Shown here: positions 51,934 to 61,181 of the stretch, in pieces | Layout of the letters: every line of letters starts with the position of its first letter | Numbering within the stretch: the stretch's first letter is position 1 | DNA from: an uncultured Clostridia bacterium | GTDB lineage: Bacteria; Bacillota; Clostridia; UBA1381 | Reading direction: 5' to 3' | Assembly (NCBI GenBank): GCA_934486735.1 | Contig: CAKSQL010000002.1 | Coordinates: 62,001-126,000, forward strand | Length of the DNA stretch: 64,000 nt | Position numbers and translations under genes: made by a program | Notes under the pieces: model-generated | The model's database searches: none | Told to the model about the DNA's origin: nothing | The model's input: only the letters and a program-made list of their open reading frames with translations

Positions 51934-52419
51934 CTAATTTTCAAACAGCTTTGCCTCGCATATTTTCAGCAAATCATCCGGCGACAAAAGCAATGTGCAG
52001 CCGCAGACACCTGCGCTAACCGCAACATTTTCAAGGCTTATGCAGCTCATTTCCAAAAATGTCGGATATTTTTTCTTCATGCCGATCGGCGAAACTCCGC
52101 CGCGGATATAGCCGGTCAGACCGGGCAGCTCTTTTACATGAATAAGCTCCACGCGTTTATCGCCTGCCGCTGCGGCAAGTCTTTTCAAATTAACTTCTTT
52201 ATTTACCGGAATACAAACTACGATGATTCCGCAGCGTTCGCCGCGTGCAACCAATGTCTTGAACGATTCCTCCGGCGCGATGCCTGTCTTTTTTGCGACT
52301 TCTTCGCCGAAGTGGTCGGATACAGTTCCGTCGGTTTCGTATTCCACTGCCTTATATCGTATATTCGCCGCGTCCAAAATACGCATGGCGTTTGTCATGA
52401 TTGGTTTCTTTTTAGCCAT
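51934..52419 (-). CDS. ybaK: Cys-tRNA(Pro)/prolyl-tRNA editing deacylase YbaK
   Basis: A 161-residue YbaK/EbsC-type enzyme that hydrolyses mischarged Cys-tRNA(Pro). Family features: MTNAMRILDAANIRYKAVEY at the N-terminus, FKTLVARGERCGIIVVCIPV with the catalytic-type lysine, LKRLAAAAGDKRVEL, and the glycine motif LTGYIRGGVSPIGMKKKYPT. Length is normal. It lies 12 bases downstream of ddl on the minus strand. Confidence 0.92.
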   Translation of the reverse strand: MAKKKPIMTNAMRILDAANIRYKAVEYETDGTVSDHFGEEVAKKTGIAPEESFKTLVARGERCGIIVVCIPVNKEVNLKRLAAAAGDKRVELIHVKELPGLTGYIRGGVSPIGMKKKYPTFLEMSCISLENVAVSAGVCGCTLLLSPDDLLKICEAKLFEN

Positions 52420-52431
52420 ACTCTTACCTTT

Positions 52432-53625
52432 CTACATCTTACTTCCCTTACTGCCCTTGGCGCCGCCGAGGTTTACTCCGGCGAGAACGTTTGATTCGAA
52501 CGAATATGTCAGATTTGACTGTTCACGCTCACGCTTTAGTGCAAGCTCTATCATCCTGTCGAGCAAATTTGTATACTTCATGCCGACAGGCTCCCAAAGA
52601 TAGAACGAGAGCGAGCCGGGAATTGTATTTATTTCATTGAGCCAAATCTCGCCCGAAACTTCGTCCATCATAAAATCTATTCTCGAAACGCCGCTGCATC
52701 CGAGAACGCGGAAAGCTTTTACAGCCAAACCGCGTATGTATTCGCGCTGTTCCTGCGTTATATCTGCCGGGATTTTTCTCTTTAAAGTAGCCATACCTTT
52801 GCTGCCGCCGTCCTTGCCGCCGCCGATATACTTATCCTCAAACGAAAGAATATCGTCCGAGTTTACCGGTTCTTCACATTCCGAACTTTCGGCAAATTCA
52901 TAATCGCCCAAAACCGAGCAATTGATTTCCTTTAGGTTTTGCACAGCCTTTTCAACAAGTATTTTCTGCGAGAACAAAAACGCGGTTTCAAGCGATTCCA
53001 AAAGCTCGCTGCGGTTGCTTGCTTTTGAAATTCCCACGCTCGAACCCAAATTTATCGGCTTTACGATAACGGGGTAGGGAGTGGAATTTTCTATTTTTTC
53101 CACAAGTTCATCCGGGTTCTTGTCGTAATCATTTGAAAATACAAGAACGCAGTCAAGAACAGGGATGTCGTTGTCTTTTAAGATTGTTTTCATCACGTAC
53201 TTATCCATTCCGACCGCAGAGGAAATAACATCGCAGCCGACGTACGGAATACCGAGCGTGTGCAGATACCCCTGCAAATTGCCGTCCTCGACATTTGTGC
53301 CATGGACTATAGGAAATGCGATATCGATTGAGCTTACAAGCCCCTTGTGAAAAGCCTTGAACGGGTATCTTATGATATCCGCACCGTTTCCGTTGTTAAC
53401 GAATATAACGCGTGTGCTTTCGCGGAGCAGCTTTGGAATATCCGTATAGGACGAAATTTTGCCGATGTTTTCGCCTATGTAAAATTCGTTATTTTTTGTC
53501 ATGTATACGGGGATAACCTCGTATTTGTCACGATTTATATTGCCTATGGCTTGTATTGCCGATATGATTGAGATTTCGTGCTCGGTGCTTTTGCCGCCGA
53601 ACAATACTGCAATTTTAATTTTCAT
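52432..53625 (-). CDS. ddl: D-alanine--D-alanine ligase
   Basis: A 397-residue ATP-grasp ligase making the D-Ala-D-Ala dipeptide for peptidoglycan. Visible segments: VLFGGKSTEHEISIISA, PIVHGTNVEDGNLQGYLHTL (variant of the usual HGxxGEDG), the ATP-grasp KPINLGSSVGISKA and VEKAVQNLKEINCSVLGDYE. The omega-loop (DKYIGGGKDGGSKGMA) lies between, and the metal site is DFMMDEVSGEIWLNEINTIP. It is slightly longer than E. coli DdlB, mainly at the C-terminus. The HGTNVEDG change is unusual. It is next to the MurF-like ligase that uses its product. Confidence 0.93.
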   Translation of the reverse strand: MKIKIAVLFGGKSTEHEISIISAIQAIGNINRDKYEVIPVYMTKNNEFYIGENIGKISSYTDIPKLLRESTRVIFVNNGNGADIIRYPFKAFHKGLVSSIDIAFPIVHGTNVEDGNLQGYLHTLGIPYVGCDVISSAVGMDKYVMKTILKDNDIPVLDCVLVFSNDYDKNPDELVEKIENSTPYPVIVKPINLGSSVGISKASNRSELLESLETAFLFSQKILVEKAVQNLKEINCSVLGDYEFAESSECEEPVNSDDILSFEDKYIGGGKDGGSKGMATLKRKIPADITQEQREYIRGLAVKAFRVLGCSGVSRIDFMMDEVSGEIWLNEINTIPGSLSFYLWEPVGMKYTNLLDRMIELALKREREQSNLTYSFESNVLAGVNLGGAKGSKGSKM

Positions 53626-53648
53626 AACCTTTCCTAACCTTTCCGCCC

Positions 53649-55193
53649 TTAATAATTATCGGGCAAGTCATTTTCAAGAAGAATTATTTTTTTCTGCTCA
53701 TGTGAATTTAAGCCGTATGCTTTGGTGAGTGCCTCGCCGATGTTGTCGGCAATGAAAATCTTGTCAGCCGGATAAGCGGCATCGTCAAGACCTCTTTTTA
53801 TGCTCTCGGTCTGGCGCTTGCCGACCAGTATAACAAAGTCACACACCTCGGCGGCGTTCTTTCCGAATATATAATTACATTCGTCCTGCTTTGTGCCAAG
53901 CTCCACCATGCCGGGAGTAACAAGTATCTTAAAGCCGGTTATAAGCGCGAGAGTGTCGAGAGCCGCTTTTGTACCGCTCGGATTCGAGTTGTAAGCGTCG
54001 TCTATAACGAGAGCATTGCCCTTATCGATCAGCTGCAAACGGTGGGGAACACAATCCAATCGGCGCACCTGCGGCTTAAGCTCGGTCATGGATATTCCCA
54101 ATGTATGCGAAACAGCTATCGCACCGGTTATGTTAAGCACGTTGTGCCTGCCGATCAGGCGCGTTGTGAATGTGCCGATGTCACCGCTCGGAGCTTTTAC
54201 CGAGAAAGCCGTACCCTTTTCGCTGACCGATATATCAAACGCGGTGTAGTCGCCGCTTGACATGCTGTAGGTTATCGCGTCCGGCTTTTTGTTGTAACTC
54301 ATTACATTTTCGTCGTCGCCGTTCAAGAATAAAAGTCCGTCGGGCGGAAGTGCGTCACAAAGTTCGAATTTTGTCGATTTTACATTGTCGAGCGTTTTGA
54401 AGGTCTCAAGATGCTGCGGACCGATTGATGTGATTATTCCGTGCTTGGGATGCACAATGTCGCATATTTCCTTTATTTCGCCGACCTTTTTCGCACCCAT
54501 TTCGCAGATAAAAATTTCATGCGTCGCTTTCAGCTTGCCGCGGATTGTCATAACAACGCCCATCGGCGTGTTGTAGCTTTCGGGGGTCATAAGTACATTG
54601 TATTTGGCTTTCAAGAGCGTGTTTAAATAGTATTTGACGCTCGTTTTGCCGTAGCTGCCGGTGACTCCGATAACGGTTAAGTCATCGCACGCCTTTAAAA
54701 TTTTCTTTGCATCGTTTATAAAGTGCTTGTTTACCGCCCTTTCGACCGGCTTGTTGATAAAGTTTGCCGCAATGACAGTGAGCGGCGCAAGCAGGTAGAG
54801 AACGAGCGATACAAAAATCACCGCGCGTATCCCGGACAGAACCGCTGCGAGAGTGATTGCCAAAGCACATATTATCGCTTCGGTCAGAAACATGCGCTGC
54901 ACTCTTTTTGTGTATACAAGCGGCTTTTTCGCCTTTTTCGGACGTGCAAGGTATGCACCCCAGAAAAGCGACAGCGGTGTGAGCAGTGAAATCGGCTTGA
55001 ATGCAAAGCCGAGTACCGCAATGACAAATATAATAGGATGAATCAGCCATTTTCCGATGTTTTTGTCCATCCAGCGCATCTGCGCGGACGGGGAATAGGA
55101 GTTGAGCTGAAAAAAGTGCATAAAGCTGATTTGCGCGAGAACATATGCCGCGGCAAATGCGATTAAGGTTACAATATCCAAAGTGTTACACAA
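53649..55193 (-). CDS. murF: membrane-anchored MurF-type ligase
   Basis: A 514-residue Mur ligase family protein, probably UDP-MurNAc-tripeptide D-Ala-D-Ala ligase. Residues 1 to about 150 replace the normal soluble N domain by four membrane helices (VTLIAFAAAYVLAQISF; LIHPIIFVIAVLGFAF; LTEAIICALAITLAAVL; VIFVSLVLYLLAPLTVI). The central ATP domain follows: P-loop TVIGVTGSYGKTSVKYYLNT, then TPMGVVMTIRG, EMGAKKVGEIKEI and NGDDENVMS. The C-terminal domain has VIDDAYNSNPSGTKAAL. The GTG start at 55193 is very close to its AAGGA; a TTG slightly downstream is an alternative. It lies 23 bases upstream of ddl. Confidence 0.85.
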   Translation of the reverse strand: MCNTLDIVTLIAFAAAYVLAQISFMHFFQLNSYSPSAQMRWMDKNIGKWLIHPIIFVIAVLGFAFKPISLLTPLSLFWGAYLARPKKAKKPLVYTKRVQRMFLTEAIICALAITLAAVLSGIRAVIFVSLVLYLLAPLTVIAANFINKPVERAVNKHFINDAKKILKACDDLTVIGVTGSYGKTSVKYYLNTLLKAKYNVLMTPESYNTPMGVVMTIRGKLKATHEIFICEMGAKKVGEIKEICDIVHPKHGIITSIGPQHLETFKTLDNVKSTKFELCDALPPDGLLFLNGDDENVMSYNKKPDAITYSMSSGDYTAFDISVSEKGTAFSVKAPSGDIGTFTTRLIGRHNVLNITGAIAVSHTLGISMTELKPQVRRLDCVPHRLQLIDKGNALVIDDAYNSNPSGTKAALDTLALITGFKILVTPGMVELGTKQDECNYIFGKNAAEVCDFVILVGKRQTESIKRGLDDAAYPADKIFIADNIGEALTKAYGLNSHEQKKIILLENDLPDNY

Positions 55194-55225
55194 TCCTTTC
55201 TTTAATCAATTGATTTGTTCGGTTA

Positions 55226-55996
55226 TTAATTTATGTTCAAAAACGATTCTATTACCCGTCGGCATTTGCCCGGCTGCTCCAAAAACGAGTAATGTCCTGC
55301 GCCCTCGCAAATCACAAGTCCGGCATCGGGGATTTTCTCCTCCATAAGCTTTGCATCGGAGAGCGGCGTTGCGTCGTCGCGGTCGCCCCATATAAGGAGC
55401 GAGGGGACATTCACGGAGGGAAATATGTGCGTCAGATCCTCGTTCACTGCCAGGACAAGACACCTGCGCATAACGGGGGAGGCGGCGTTGTAGTCGGCAG
55501 ACCCGTTTTTCTTCCTCAAATTTTCAAGCGCATCGGGAAAGAGCGCCGCGACAGGCTTTGATGCCAAAACACCGCGCGAAATTTTGTAAATGCGCTGTTT
55601 GATTTTCTGCTCAAGTGTCTTTTCCGGCTTTACACCGGCACTGTCAATGAGAATGATTTTATCTATCTCAAAGGGGAGATTCCCTTTCTCGAACAGCTTA
55701 AAAATTATTCTGCCGCCGAACGAATGCCCGATAAGCACCGCTTTTTTTATGCTCAGCGCCTGCAAAAAAGCAATCACAAGGTCGGCATACCGTCCCACGT
55801 CCCAAGGTTCTTTCGGTTCGGCGCTGTCGCCGAAGCCGGGCAAATCGGGAGCAATCGCTGTGTATTTTGCAGCTGCCGCATTTATCAGCGGATCGAAAAG
55901 CTTTCTGTTCGAACCCCAACCATGGAGAAAAACAACCGCCTCGCCGCTGCCGGCTGATGTATAGACAATTTCCTGTCCGTCTATCGTTATATTCAA
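55226..55996 (-). CDS. alpha/beta hydrolase
   Basis: A 256-residue hydrolase of the alpha/beta fold. The oxyanion-hole motif is VFLHGWGSNR, the nucleophile elbow is LIGHSFGGRI (Ser), the acid is in LLIWGDRDDATPL and the histidine is in CEGAGHYSFLEQP. The cap domain is short. Substrate unknown; such enzymes can be esterases, lipases or C-C hydrolases. It lies 32 bases upstream of the MurF-type gene on the same strand and may be in that operon. Confidence 0.87.
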   Translation of the reverse strand: MNITIDGQEIVYTSAGSGEAVVFLHGWGSNRKLFDPLINAAAAKYTAIAPDLPGFGDSAEPKEPWDVGRYADLVIAFLQALSIKKAVLIGHSFGGRIIFKLFEKGNLPFEIDKIILIDSAGVKPEKTLEQKIKQRIYKISRGVLASKPVAALFPDALENLRKKNGSADYNAASPVMRRCLVLAVNEDLTHIFPSVNVPSLLIWGDRDDATPLSDAKLMEEKIPDAGLVICEGAGHYSFLEQPGKCRRVIESFLNIN

Positions 55997-56273
55997 GATA
56001 TCACTTCCAAAATAATATTCATATTTATATATACTCTACTATTATATCACATACTACCTCTTTTTTGCAATAGATATTGAAATTTTTAACAGATAATCAA
56101 AAAATATTACCAAAAAAATATATTCTTTCTTCAAAATACACTAACATAACACAAATTTTTTATTAATTTTCAAAAAAGTATGGAAATTTTCGCAAAAATA
56201 TTGTATAATAGAATAATGATATGATAGGCTGATTGGGTTTTGTGCCTGCGGCGGGAAAGGAAGGATTATAAAA

Positions 56274-56759
56274 ATGAACGATATTCTTGAAATTCTTGAA
56301 AAAAACGGTCCGAAGATTACAAACGAACAGATAGCGCATATGACCGGCAAAACTGAGGATGAAGTCGCCGCGGCAATAGCAGAACTTGAGAAAAAAGGCG
56401 TGATATTCGGATATAAGACAATGATAAACTGGGAAAAGACCGATACCGAAATCGTGTCCGCGATAATCGAACTGAGGGTAACACCGCAGCGCGGTGAGGG
56501 ATTTGACAAGGTTGCAAAGCGCATTTACAAATATCCGCAGGTTAAATCTGTTTATCTGATGTCGTCGGGCGCGTATGACCTGGCTGTGATGATTGACGGA
56601 ACAAGCATGAAAGAAGTCGCCATGTTTGTCGCCGAAAAACTTGCCCCGATGGATTCGGTGGTAAGTACCTCAACGCATTTTGTATTGAAAAAATATAAGG
56701 ATCACGGATTCCTTTGCGAGGATGACGAGAAAGATAGCAGACAGGTGATAACGCTATGA
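56274..56759 (+). CDS. Lrp/AsnC-family regulator
   Basis: A 161-residue feast/famine regulator. The winged helix is N-terminal (ILEILEKNGPKITNEQIAHM, then AAAIAELEKKGVIFGYKTMI), and the RAM ligand/oligomer domain follows (ELRVTPQRGEGFDKVAKRI, VKSVYLMSSGAYDLAVMIDG). Its stop overlaps the aminotransferase start by ATGA, so it probably controls that gene in response to an amino acid. AAGGAAGGA lies upstream; TATAAT is at about 56203-56208 with a weak -35 box. Confidence 0.92.
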   Translation: MNDILEILEKNGPKITNEQIAHMTGKTEDEVAAAIAELEKKGVIFGYKTMINWEKTDTEIVSAIIELRVTPQRGEGFDKVAKRIYKYPQVKSVYLMSSGAYDLAVMIDGTSMKEVAMFVAEKLAPMDSVVSTSTHFVLKKYKDHGFLCEDDEKDSRQVITL

Positions 56760-57934
56760 AAAATTATGATGATATATTGATAAAAAAGGTGAGGGATATT
56801 CCGCCCTCAGGCATACGAAAGTTTTTTGACATTGTTGCAACTATGGACGATGCAATCTCGCTCGGAGTGGGCGAGCCGGACTTTGCAACACCATGGACAA
56901 TCCGCGAGGCAGGCATATATTCTCTCGAAATGGGACGCACGTTCTACACTGCCAATGCCGGACTTATGGAGCTGAGAGAGGAAATATGCAACTACACAAA
57001 ACGCAAATATAATGTAGAATATAATCCTAAAAACGAGGTTCTTGTAACGGTCGGCGGAAGTGAAGCAATCGACTTGATGATTCGCTGTCTGATTCAGGAG
57101 GGGGACGAGGTGCTGATTCCCGAACCCTGCTTTGTGTGCTACAAGCCATGTACAAGGCTTGCCGGCGGAACTCCGGTCACGATAAGAACAAAGGAAGAAA
57201 ACAGCTTTCGGCTTATGCCGGATGAGCTTAGGGCGGCAATCACCGATAAGACAAAGCTTTTGATTTTGCCCTACCCCAACAATCCGACCGGCGGAGTTAT
57301 GTCGTATGACGACCTTGCCGCGATTGCCGAGGTCTTGAAGGATACCGATATAATGGTATTGTCGGACGAGATTTATGGCGAACTTATCTACAGTGACGGC
57401 GGACACACTCCGTTTTCGGCAATTCCGGGAATGAAAGAGCGGACTGTTGTTGTGAACGGATTTTCCAAGGCGTTTGCAATGACCGGATGGAGATTGGGAT
57501 ACGCTCTCGGTCCCGCGCCGATAATCAAGGCGATGACAAAGGTGCACCAGTACGGAATTATGTCCTCGCCGACAACAAGCCAGTTTGCGGCAATCGAGGC
57601 AATGAGAAGCTGTGATGAAGAAGTTGAGGAAATGCGCCGCGAATATAACTACCGCCGCCGCTTTATAGTGGACGGATTTCGCGAAATGGGACTTTCATGC
57701 TTTGAGCCGCTGGGCGCGTTTTATGTGTTCCCGTCAATCAAATGCATGGGCATGACAAGCGAAGAATTTTGCGAAAAGCTTTTGCATGAGCAAAAGGTTG
57801 CGGTTGTGCCGGGGACAGCTTTCGGCGAATGCGGAGAGGGGTTTGTAAGATGCTCGTACGCATATTCGATAGAGCAGATAGGGGAAGCACTTAAACGAAT
57901 TGCGGTATTTGTGGAAAAATACAAAAAACAGTAA
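56756..57934 (+). CDS. class I/II pyridoxal-phosphate aminotransferase
   Basis: A 392-residue fold-type I aminotransferase, AspC/PatA-like. It has LGVGEPDFATPWTIREAG, TVGGSEAIDLMIRC, the PLP-site segments LLILPYPNNPTGGVMS and VLSDEIYGELIY, and the Schiff-base lysine in NGFSKAFAMTGWRLGY. The C-terminal arginine, in EGFVRCSYAYS, binds the substrate carboxylate. An aromatic or broad amino acid is likely, but the exact substrate cannot be told. It is translationally coupled to the Lrp-type regulator. Confidence 0.92.
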   Translation: MKNYDDILIKKVRDIPPSGIRKFFDIVATMDDAISLGVGEPDFATPWTIREAGIYSLEMGRTFYTANAGLMELREEICNYTKRKYNVEYNPKNEVLVTVGGSEAIDLMIRCLIQEGDEVLIPEPCFVCYKPCTRLAGGTPVTIRTKEENSFRLMPDELRAAITDKTKLLILPYPNNPTGGVMSYDDLAAIAEVLKDTDIMVLSDEIYGELIYSDGGHTPFSAIPGMKERTVVVNGFSKAFAMTGWRLGYALGPAPIIKAMTKVHQYGIMSSPTTSQFAAIEAMRSCDEEVEEMRREYNYRRRFIVDGFREMGLSCFEPLGAFYVFPSIKCMGMTSEEFCEKLLHEQKVAVVPGTAFGECGEGFVRCSYAYSIEQIGEALKRIAVFVEKYKKQ

Positions 57935-58005
57935 CAACATGGCGAGAAGTCTTTAAATATACAAACAGGTAATATAAATAAACGAATTTTGGGAGGAAAA
58001 AGGAA

Positions 58006-59628
58006 ATGGCAACAAAGTATATCTTTGTGACAGGCGGAGTAGTATCGGGATTGGGAAAGGGAATAACGGCGGCGTCGCTCGGAAGACTTTTAAAGGCGCG
58101 CGGATTTAAAGTGACTATGCAGAAGTTTGACCCATATATCAATATGGATCCGGGAACGATGAGCCCGTATCAGCACGGCGAGGTTTTCGTTACCGATGAC
58201 GGCGCGGAGACCGACCTCGATTTGGGACATTATGAGCGTTTTATCGATGAAAATTTGAGTATAAATTCGAATGTTACTACAGGAAAGATATACTGGTCTG
58301 TTATCACAAAGGAACGCCGCGGCGATTATGAAGGAAAGACCGTTCAGGTAATTCCGCATATCACAAATGAGATTAAGGCGCGCGTTTACAGAGTGGCTCA
58401 GCAGCAGCAAACCGATATTGTTATCACCGAAATCGGAGGAACTGTCGGAGATATTGAAAGCACGCCGTACCTGGAGGCTATCAGACAAGTTTCGACAGAG
58501 GTGGGCAAGGAGAATTGTATGTACATACATCTCACATTGGTTCCCTGCATAACAACCTCGGGCGAGCAGAAGTCAAAGCCGACTCAGCACAGCGTAAAAG
58601 AGCTTTTGAGTCTCGGTATTCAGCCGGATATGATTGTTTGCCGAACCGAAAAACCGCTTGAGGAGGGACTGGCAGGCAAAATCGGACTGTTCTGCAACAT
58701 CAGCGAGGATTGTGTAATCCCGAATCTCGACCTTGACACACTCTATGAAGTTCCTCTCGCACTGGAGGACGAGGGCTTTGCAACGATGGTCTGCAAGCGT
58801 CTCGGACTTGAGGACCGTACTCCCGATTTGGAAGATTGGAAAAAGATGGTCGACGTTGTGAAAGGGCTTATGGAGAGCGGAAACGACGAGGTCACAATTT
58901 CGCTTGTCGGAAAATATGTGGCATTGCATGACGCGTATATCAGCATAGTAGAGGCATTGAAGCATGGCGGAATAGAAAATTTCTGCAATGTAAATATTAA
59001 TTGGATAGATTCGGAAAAGGTGACAAGAGAGAATGCGGACGAACTTTTGGGCGGTTCGGACGGAATACTCGTACCGGGCGGATTCGGCGACCGCGGAATC
59101 GAGGGTATGATAAACGCGGCTGAATATGCGAGAAAGAATGATATTCCGTACTTTGGAATATGTCTCGGTATGCAGATAGCTGTTATCGAGTATGCAAGAA
59201 ATGTGCTCGGCTTTGACGGAGCGAACAGCTCGGAGATAGATCCGGAAACAAAATATCCGGTAATCGCGCTTATGCCCGAGCAGCAGGATGTCGAGGACCT
59301 GGGCGGAACGATGCGTTTGGGACTTTATCCCTGTAAGCTGACACCGGGAACGCTCGGTAAGACAGTTTATAACAGCGACCTGATTTATGAAAGACACCGT
59401 CACCGTTATGAGTTCAATAATGAGTACAGAAAGCAAATGACCGATTCCGGTCTTGTAATCTGCGGACAGTCGCCGGACGACAGACTGGTTGAAATGGTGG
59501 AAGTGCCGGATAAACGCTGGCATTTGGGGGTACAGTTCCATCCGGAATTTAAGTCTCGCCCCAATCGCGCACATCCGCTCTTTAAGTCATTCATCGGTGC
59601 GGCATTGGCAAGAAAAAAAGGCAATTAG
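58006..59628 (+). CDS. pyrG: CTP synthase
   Basis: A 540-residue glutamine-hydrolysing CTP synthase. The N-terminal synthetase domain has KYIFVTGGVVSGLGKGITAA and QKFDPYINMDPGTMSPYQHG. The C-terminal class I glutaminase has GGFGDRGIEGMI, the nucleophile cysteine in FGICLGMQIAVIEYARN and the late HPEFKSRPNRAHPL. Full length with GGGAGGAAAAAGGAA as ribosome site. A terminator follows. No RpoE-type attenuator or leader sequence is obvious in the 71-base gap before it. Confidence 0.98.
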   Translation: MATKYIFVTGGVVSGLGKGITAASLGRLLKARGFKVTMQKFDPYINMDPGTMSPYQHGEVFVTDDGAETDLDLGHYERFIDENLSINSNVTTGKIYWSVITKERRGDYEGKTVQVIPHITNEIKARVYRVAQQQQTDIVITEIGGTVGDIESTPYLEAIRQVSTEVGKENCMYIHLTLVPCITTSGEQKSKPTQHSVKELLSLGIQPDMIVCRTEKPLEEGLAGKIGLFCNISEDCVIPNLDLDTLYEVPLALEDEGFATMVCKRLGLEDRTPDLEDWKKMVDVVKGLMESGNDEVTISLVGKYVALHDAYISIVEALKHGGIENFCNVNINWIDSEKVTRENADELLGGSDGILVPGGFGDRGIEGMINAAEYARKNDIPYFGICLGMQIAVIEYARNVLGFDGANSSEIDPETKYPVIALMPEQQDVEDLGGTMRLGLYPCKLTPGTLGKTVYNSDLIYERHRHRYEFNNEYRKQMTDSGLVICGQSPDDRLVEMVEVPDKRWHLGVQFHPEFKSRPNRAHPLFKSFIGAALARKKGN

Positions 59629-59640
59629 CATTGTTATTAT

Positions 59641-59668
59641 AAACGGCATGGAATTTCTGTGCCGTTTT
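59641..59668 (+). terminator. terminator of pyrG
   Basis: AAACGGCA and TGCCGTTT form an 8-base stem with a T-rich tail, 12 bases after the stop. Confidence 0.75.
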
Positions 59669-59759
59669 CTTTCGTATGATGGATTTTCACCATTTAAATT
59701 AATCCGGACAGGAAAAACCGGTCATTTTTGTGCGGTACAGGCTTTTTCGGGAGGTAACG

Positions 59760-61077
59760 ATGGATATACAAAAAGGAAAATGGATTGAAGAAAAATCGGG
59801 ATGCGAAAGCCCGATATTCAAAAAGAAATTTAATGCGGAAGATGTAAAATCCGCCGTAATTGAAATATGCGGATTGGGCTGGTTTGAGCTTTACATAAAC
59901 GGGAAAAAGGTAACAGACGCAATGTTTACCCCGGCAGTGTCAGTGTATGAACAGCTCGGCGGCAGGCGGCTGTTGTATCCTCTTGATGATATTTTCGTTT
60001 CGCCGAGGATATATTATTGCCGCTATGACATTTCAAAACTTTTATCGGACGGCAAAAATGTGATTTCGGTTCAGCTGGGAAACGGCTGGTACAATCAGAA
60101 AATGAGAGACTGCGAGGGTGATTTTTACTATGGCAAGCCAAAGCTTTTGTTCTGCGCGGTGATTGAAAAAAATGACGGTGAGACCATGACCGTTATAAGC
60201 GATGAAAGCGTAAAATGCACTCAAAGCGGTCTTTTGGAGAATAATATTTTTCATGGCGAGAAATGGGATTTGTCAATGGCGGACGAGTGCAGAACGGCGA
60301 ATGACGGCGGCTATGAAAATGCAGCTTTGGCAAAGGCTCTGGGCGGTGAGCTTGAGGAATTTACATATCCGTACGACTGCGTAACGCGGAGGATAACGCC
60401 GAAATATCTCGGATTTTTCAATAATCTGCATGTGTATGACGCCGGAGAGAATATCGCCGGCACGGTAAGCTTTGACACCGGCTCGAATGAAAAAATCATA
60501 ATAACGCATGCCGAGGAGATAAATGAAGATTTCAGCCTTAATACATTTTCGGCAGGTGCGGGGCAGCTCCAGATTTGCGAATATATCGGCGACGGGAAAA
60601 TGCATAAAAATGTGCATCCGCATTTTTCGTGGCAGGGTTTCCGATATTTTGCAATAGACGGCAGGGCGGAAAGTGTCGTGTGCAATGTTGTGCATACCAA
60701 TCTTGAACAGAGCGGCGATTTCTATTGTGATGATGAGGTTATAAATACCGTTTTGGATATGTATAAAAGGACACAGCTTGCAAATATTCATGGCTGCGTC
60801 CCGTCCGATTGTCCGCACCGCGAAAGACTCGGATATACAGGCGACGGGCATTCAACCGCTTGAGCCGGGTTATAAAAGCGTAAAGATATCGCCTTGTGAT
60901 ATAGCGGAATTGGGAGATTTCGGCGGAAATATGGATATCGGCGGAAAATTGTCGGTTCGGGTAAAACGCGGAGAATTTATCGAGGTTGAAGTTCCGGACG
61001 GAATAGAGGCGGTACTTGAATTTAAGGATAAAAAAGTGACACTTTCGCACGGAGCAAACCGCATTGAGATAAAATAA
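59760..61077 (+). pseudogene. GH78 alpha-L-rhamnosidase with internal deletion
   Basis: The first 367 codons encode a GH78 N-terminus: carbohydrate-binding beta-sandwiches (VIEICGLGWFELYINGKKV; GNGWYNQKMRDCEGDF), SWQGFRYFAIDG, and the opening of the catalytic domain, VPSDCPHRERLGYTGDGHST. The frame then hits TGA at 60861-60863. From 60847 another frame encodes the C-terminal end of a rhamnosidase (GIQPLEPGYKSVKISP, later VEVPDGIEAVLEFKDKKVTL) to 61077. About 400 or more residues of the catalytic barrel are missing, so the product cannot be active. The ATG at 59760 has GGGAGG upstream. Confidence 0.88.
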
Positions 61078-61079
61078 AT

Positions 61080-61170
61080 AAAAACTCGGAATATTCAATG
61101 ATATGCCCCACAATCGTCGGATTTTGGTCTGACTTTCGGGGGCGATACCATTAGTGCGCTCCGAGTTTTT
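61080..61170. terminator. long bidirectional hairpin between convergent genes
   Basis: AAAAACTCGGA (61080-61090) pairs with TCCGAGTTTTT (61160-61170). Inside, CAATG/CATTA-like, TAT/ATA and GCCCC/GGGGC segments continue the pairing, making an imperfect hairpin of about 90 bases. A/T-runs on both sides suit termination of both the GH78 remnant and the subtilase. Confidence 0.75.
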
Positions 61171-61181
61171 TATTTTCGTTT

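Noticed and set aside
51801..52019. 72-codon plus-strand frame in the repeat region
   Set aside because: It runs through repeat box 2 and into the 3' end of ybaK; no ribosome site or homology recognised.
58573..59574. 333-codon minus-strand frame opposite pyrG
   Set aside because: Antisense to a full-length, conserved CTP synthase; cysteine/arginine-rich product without motifs.
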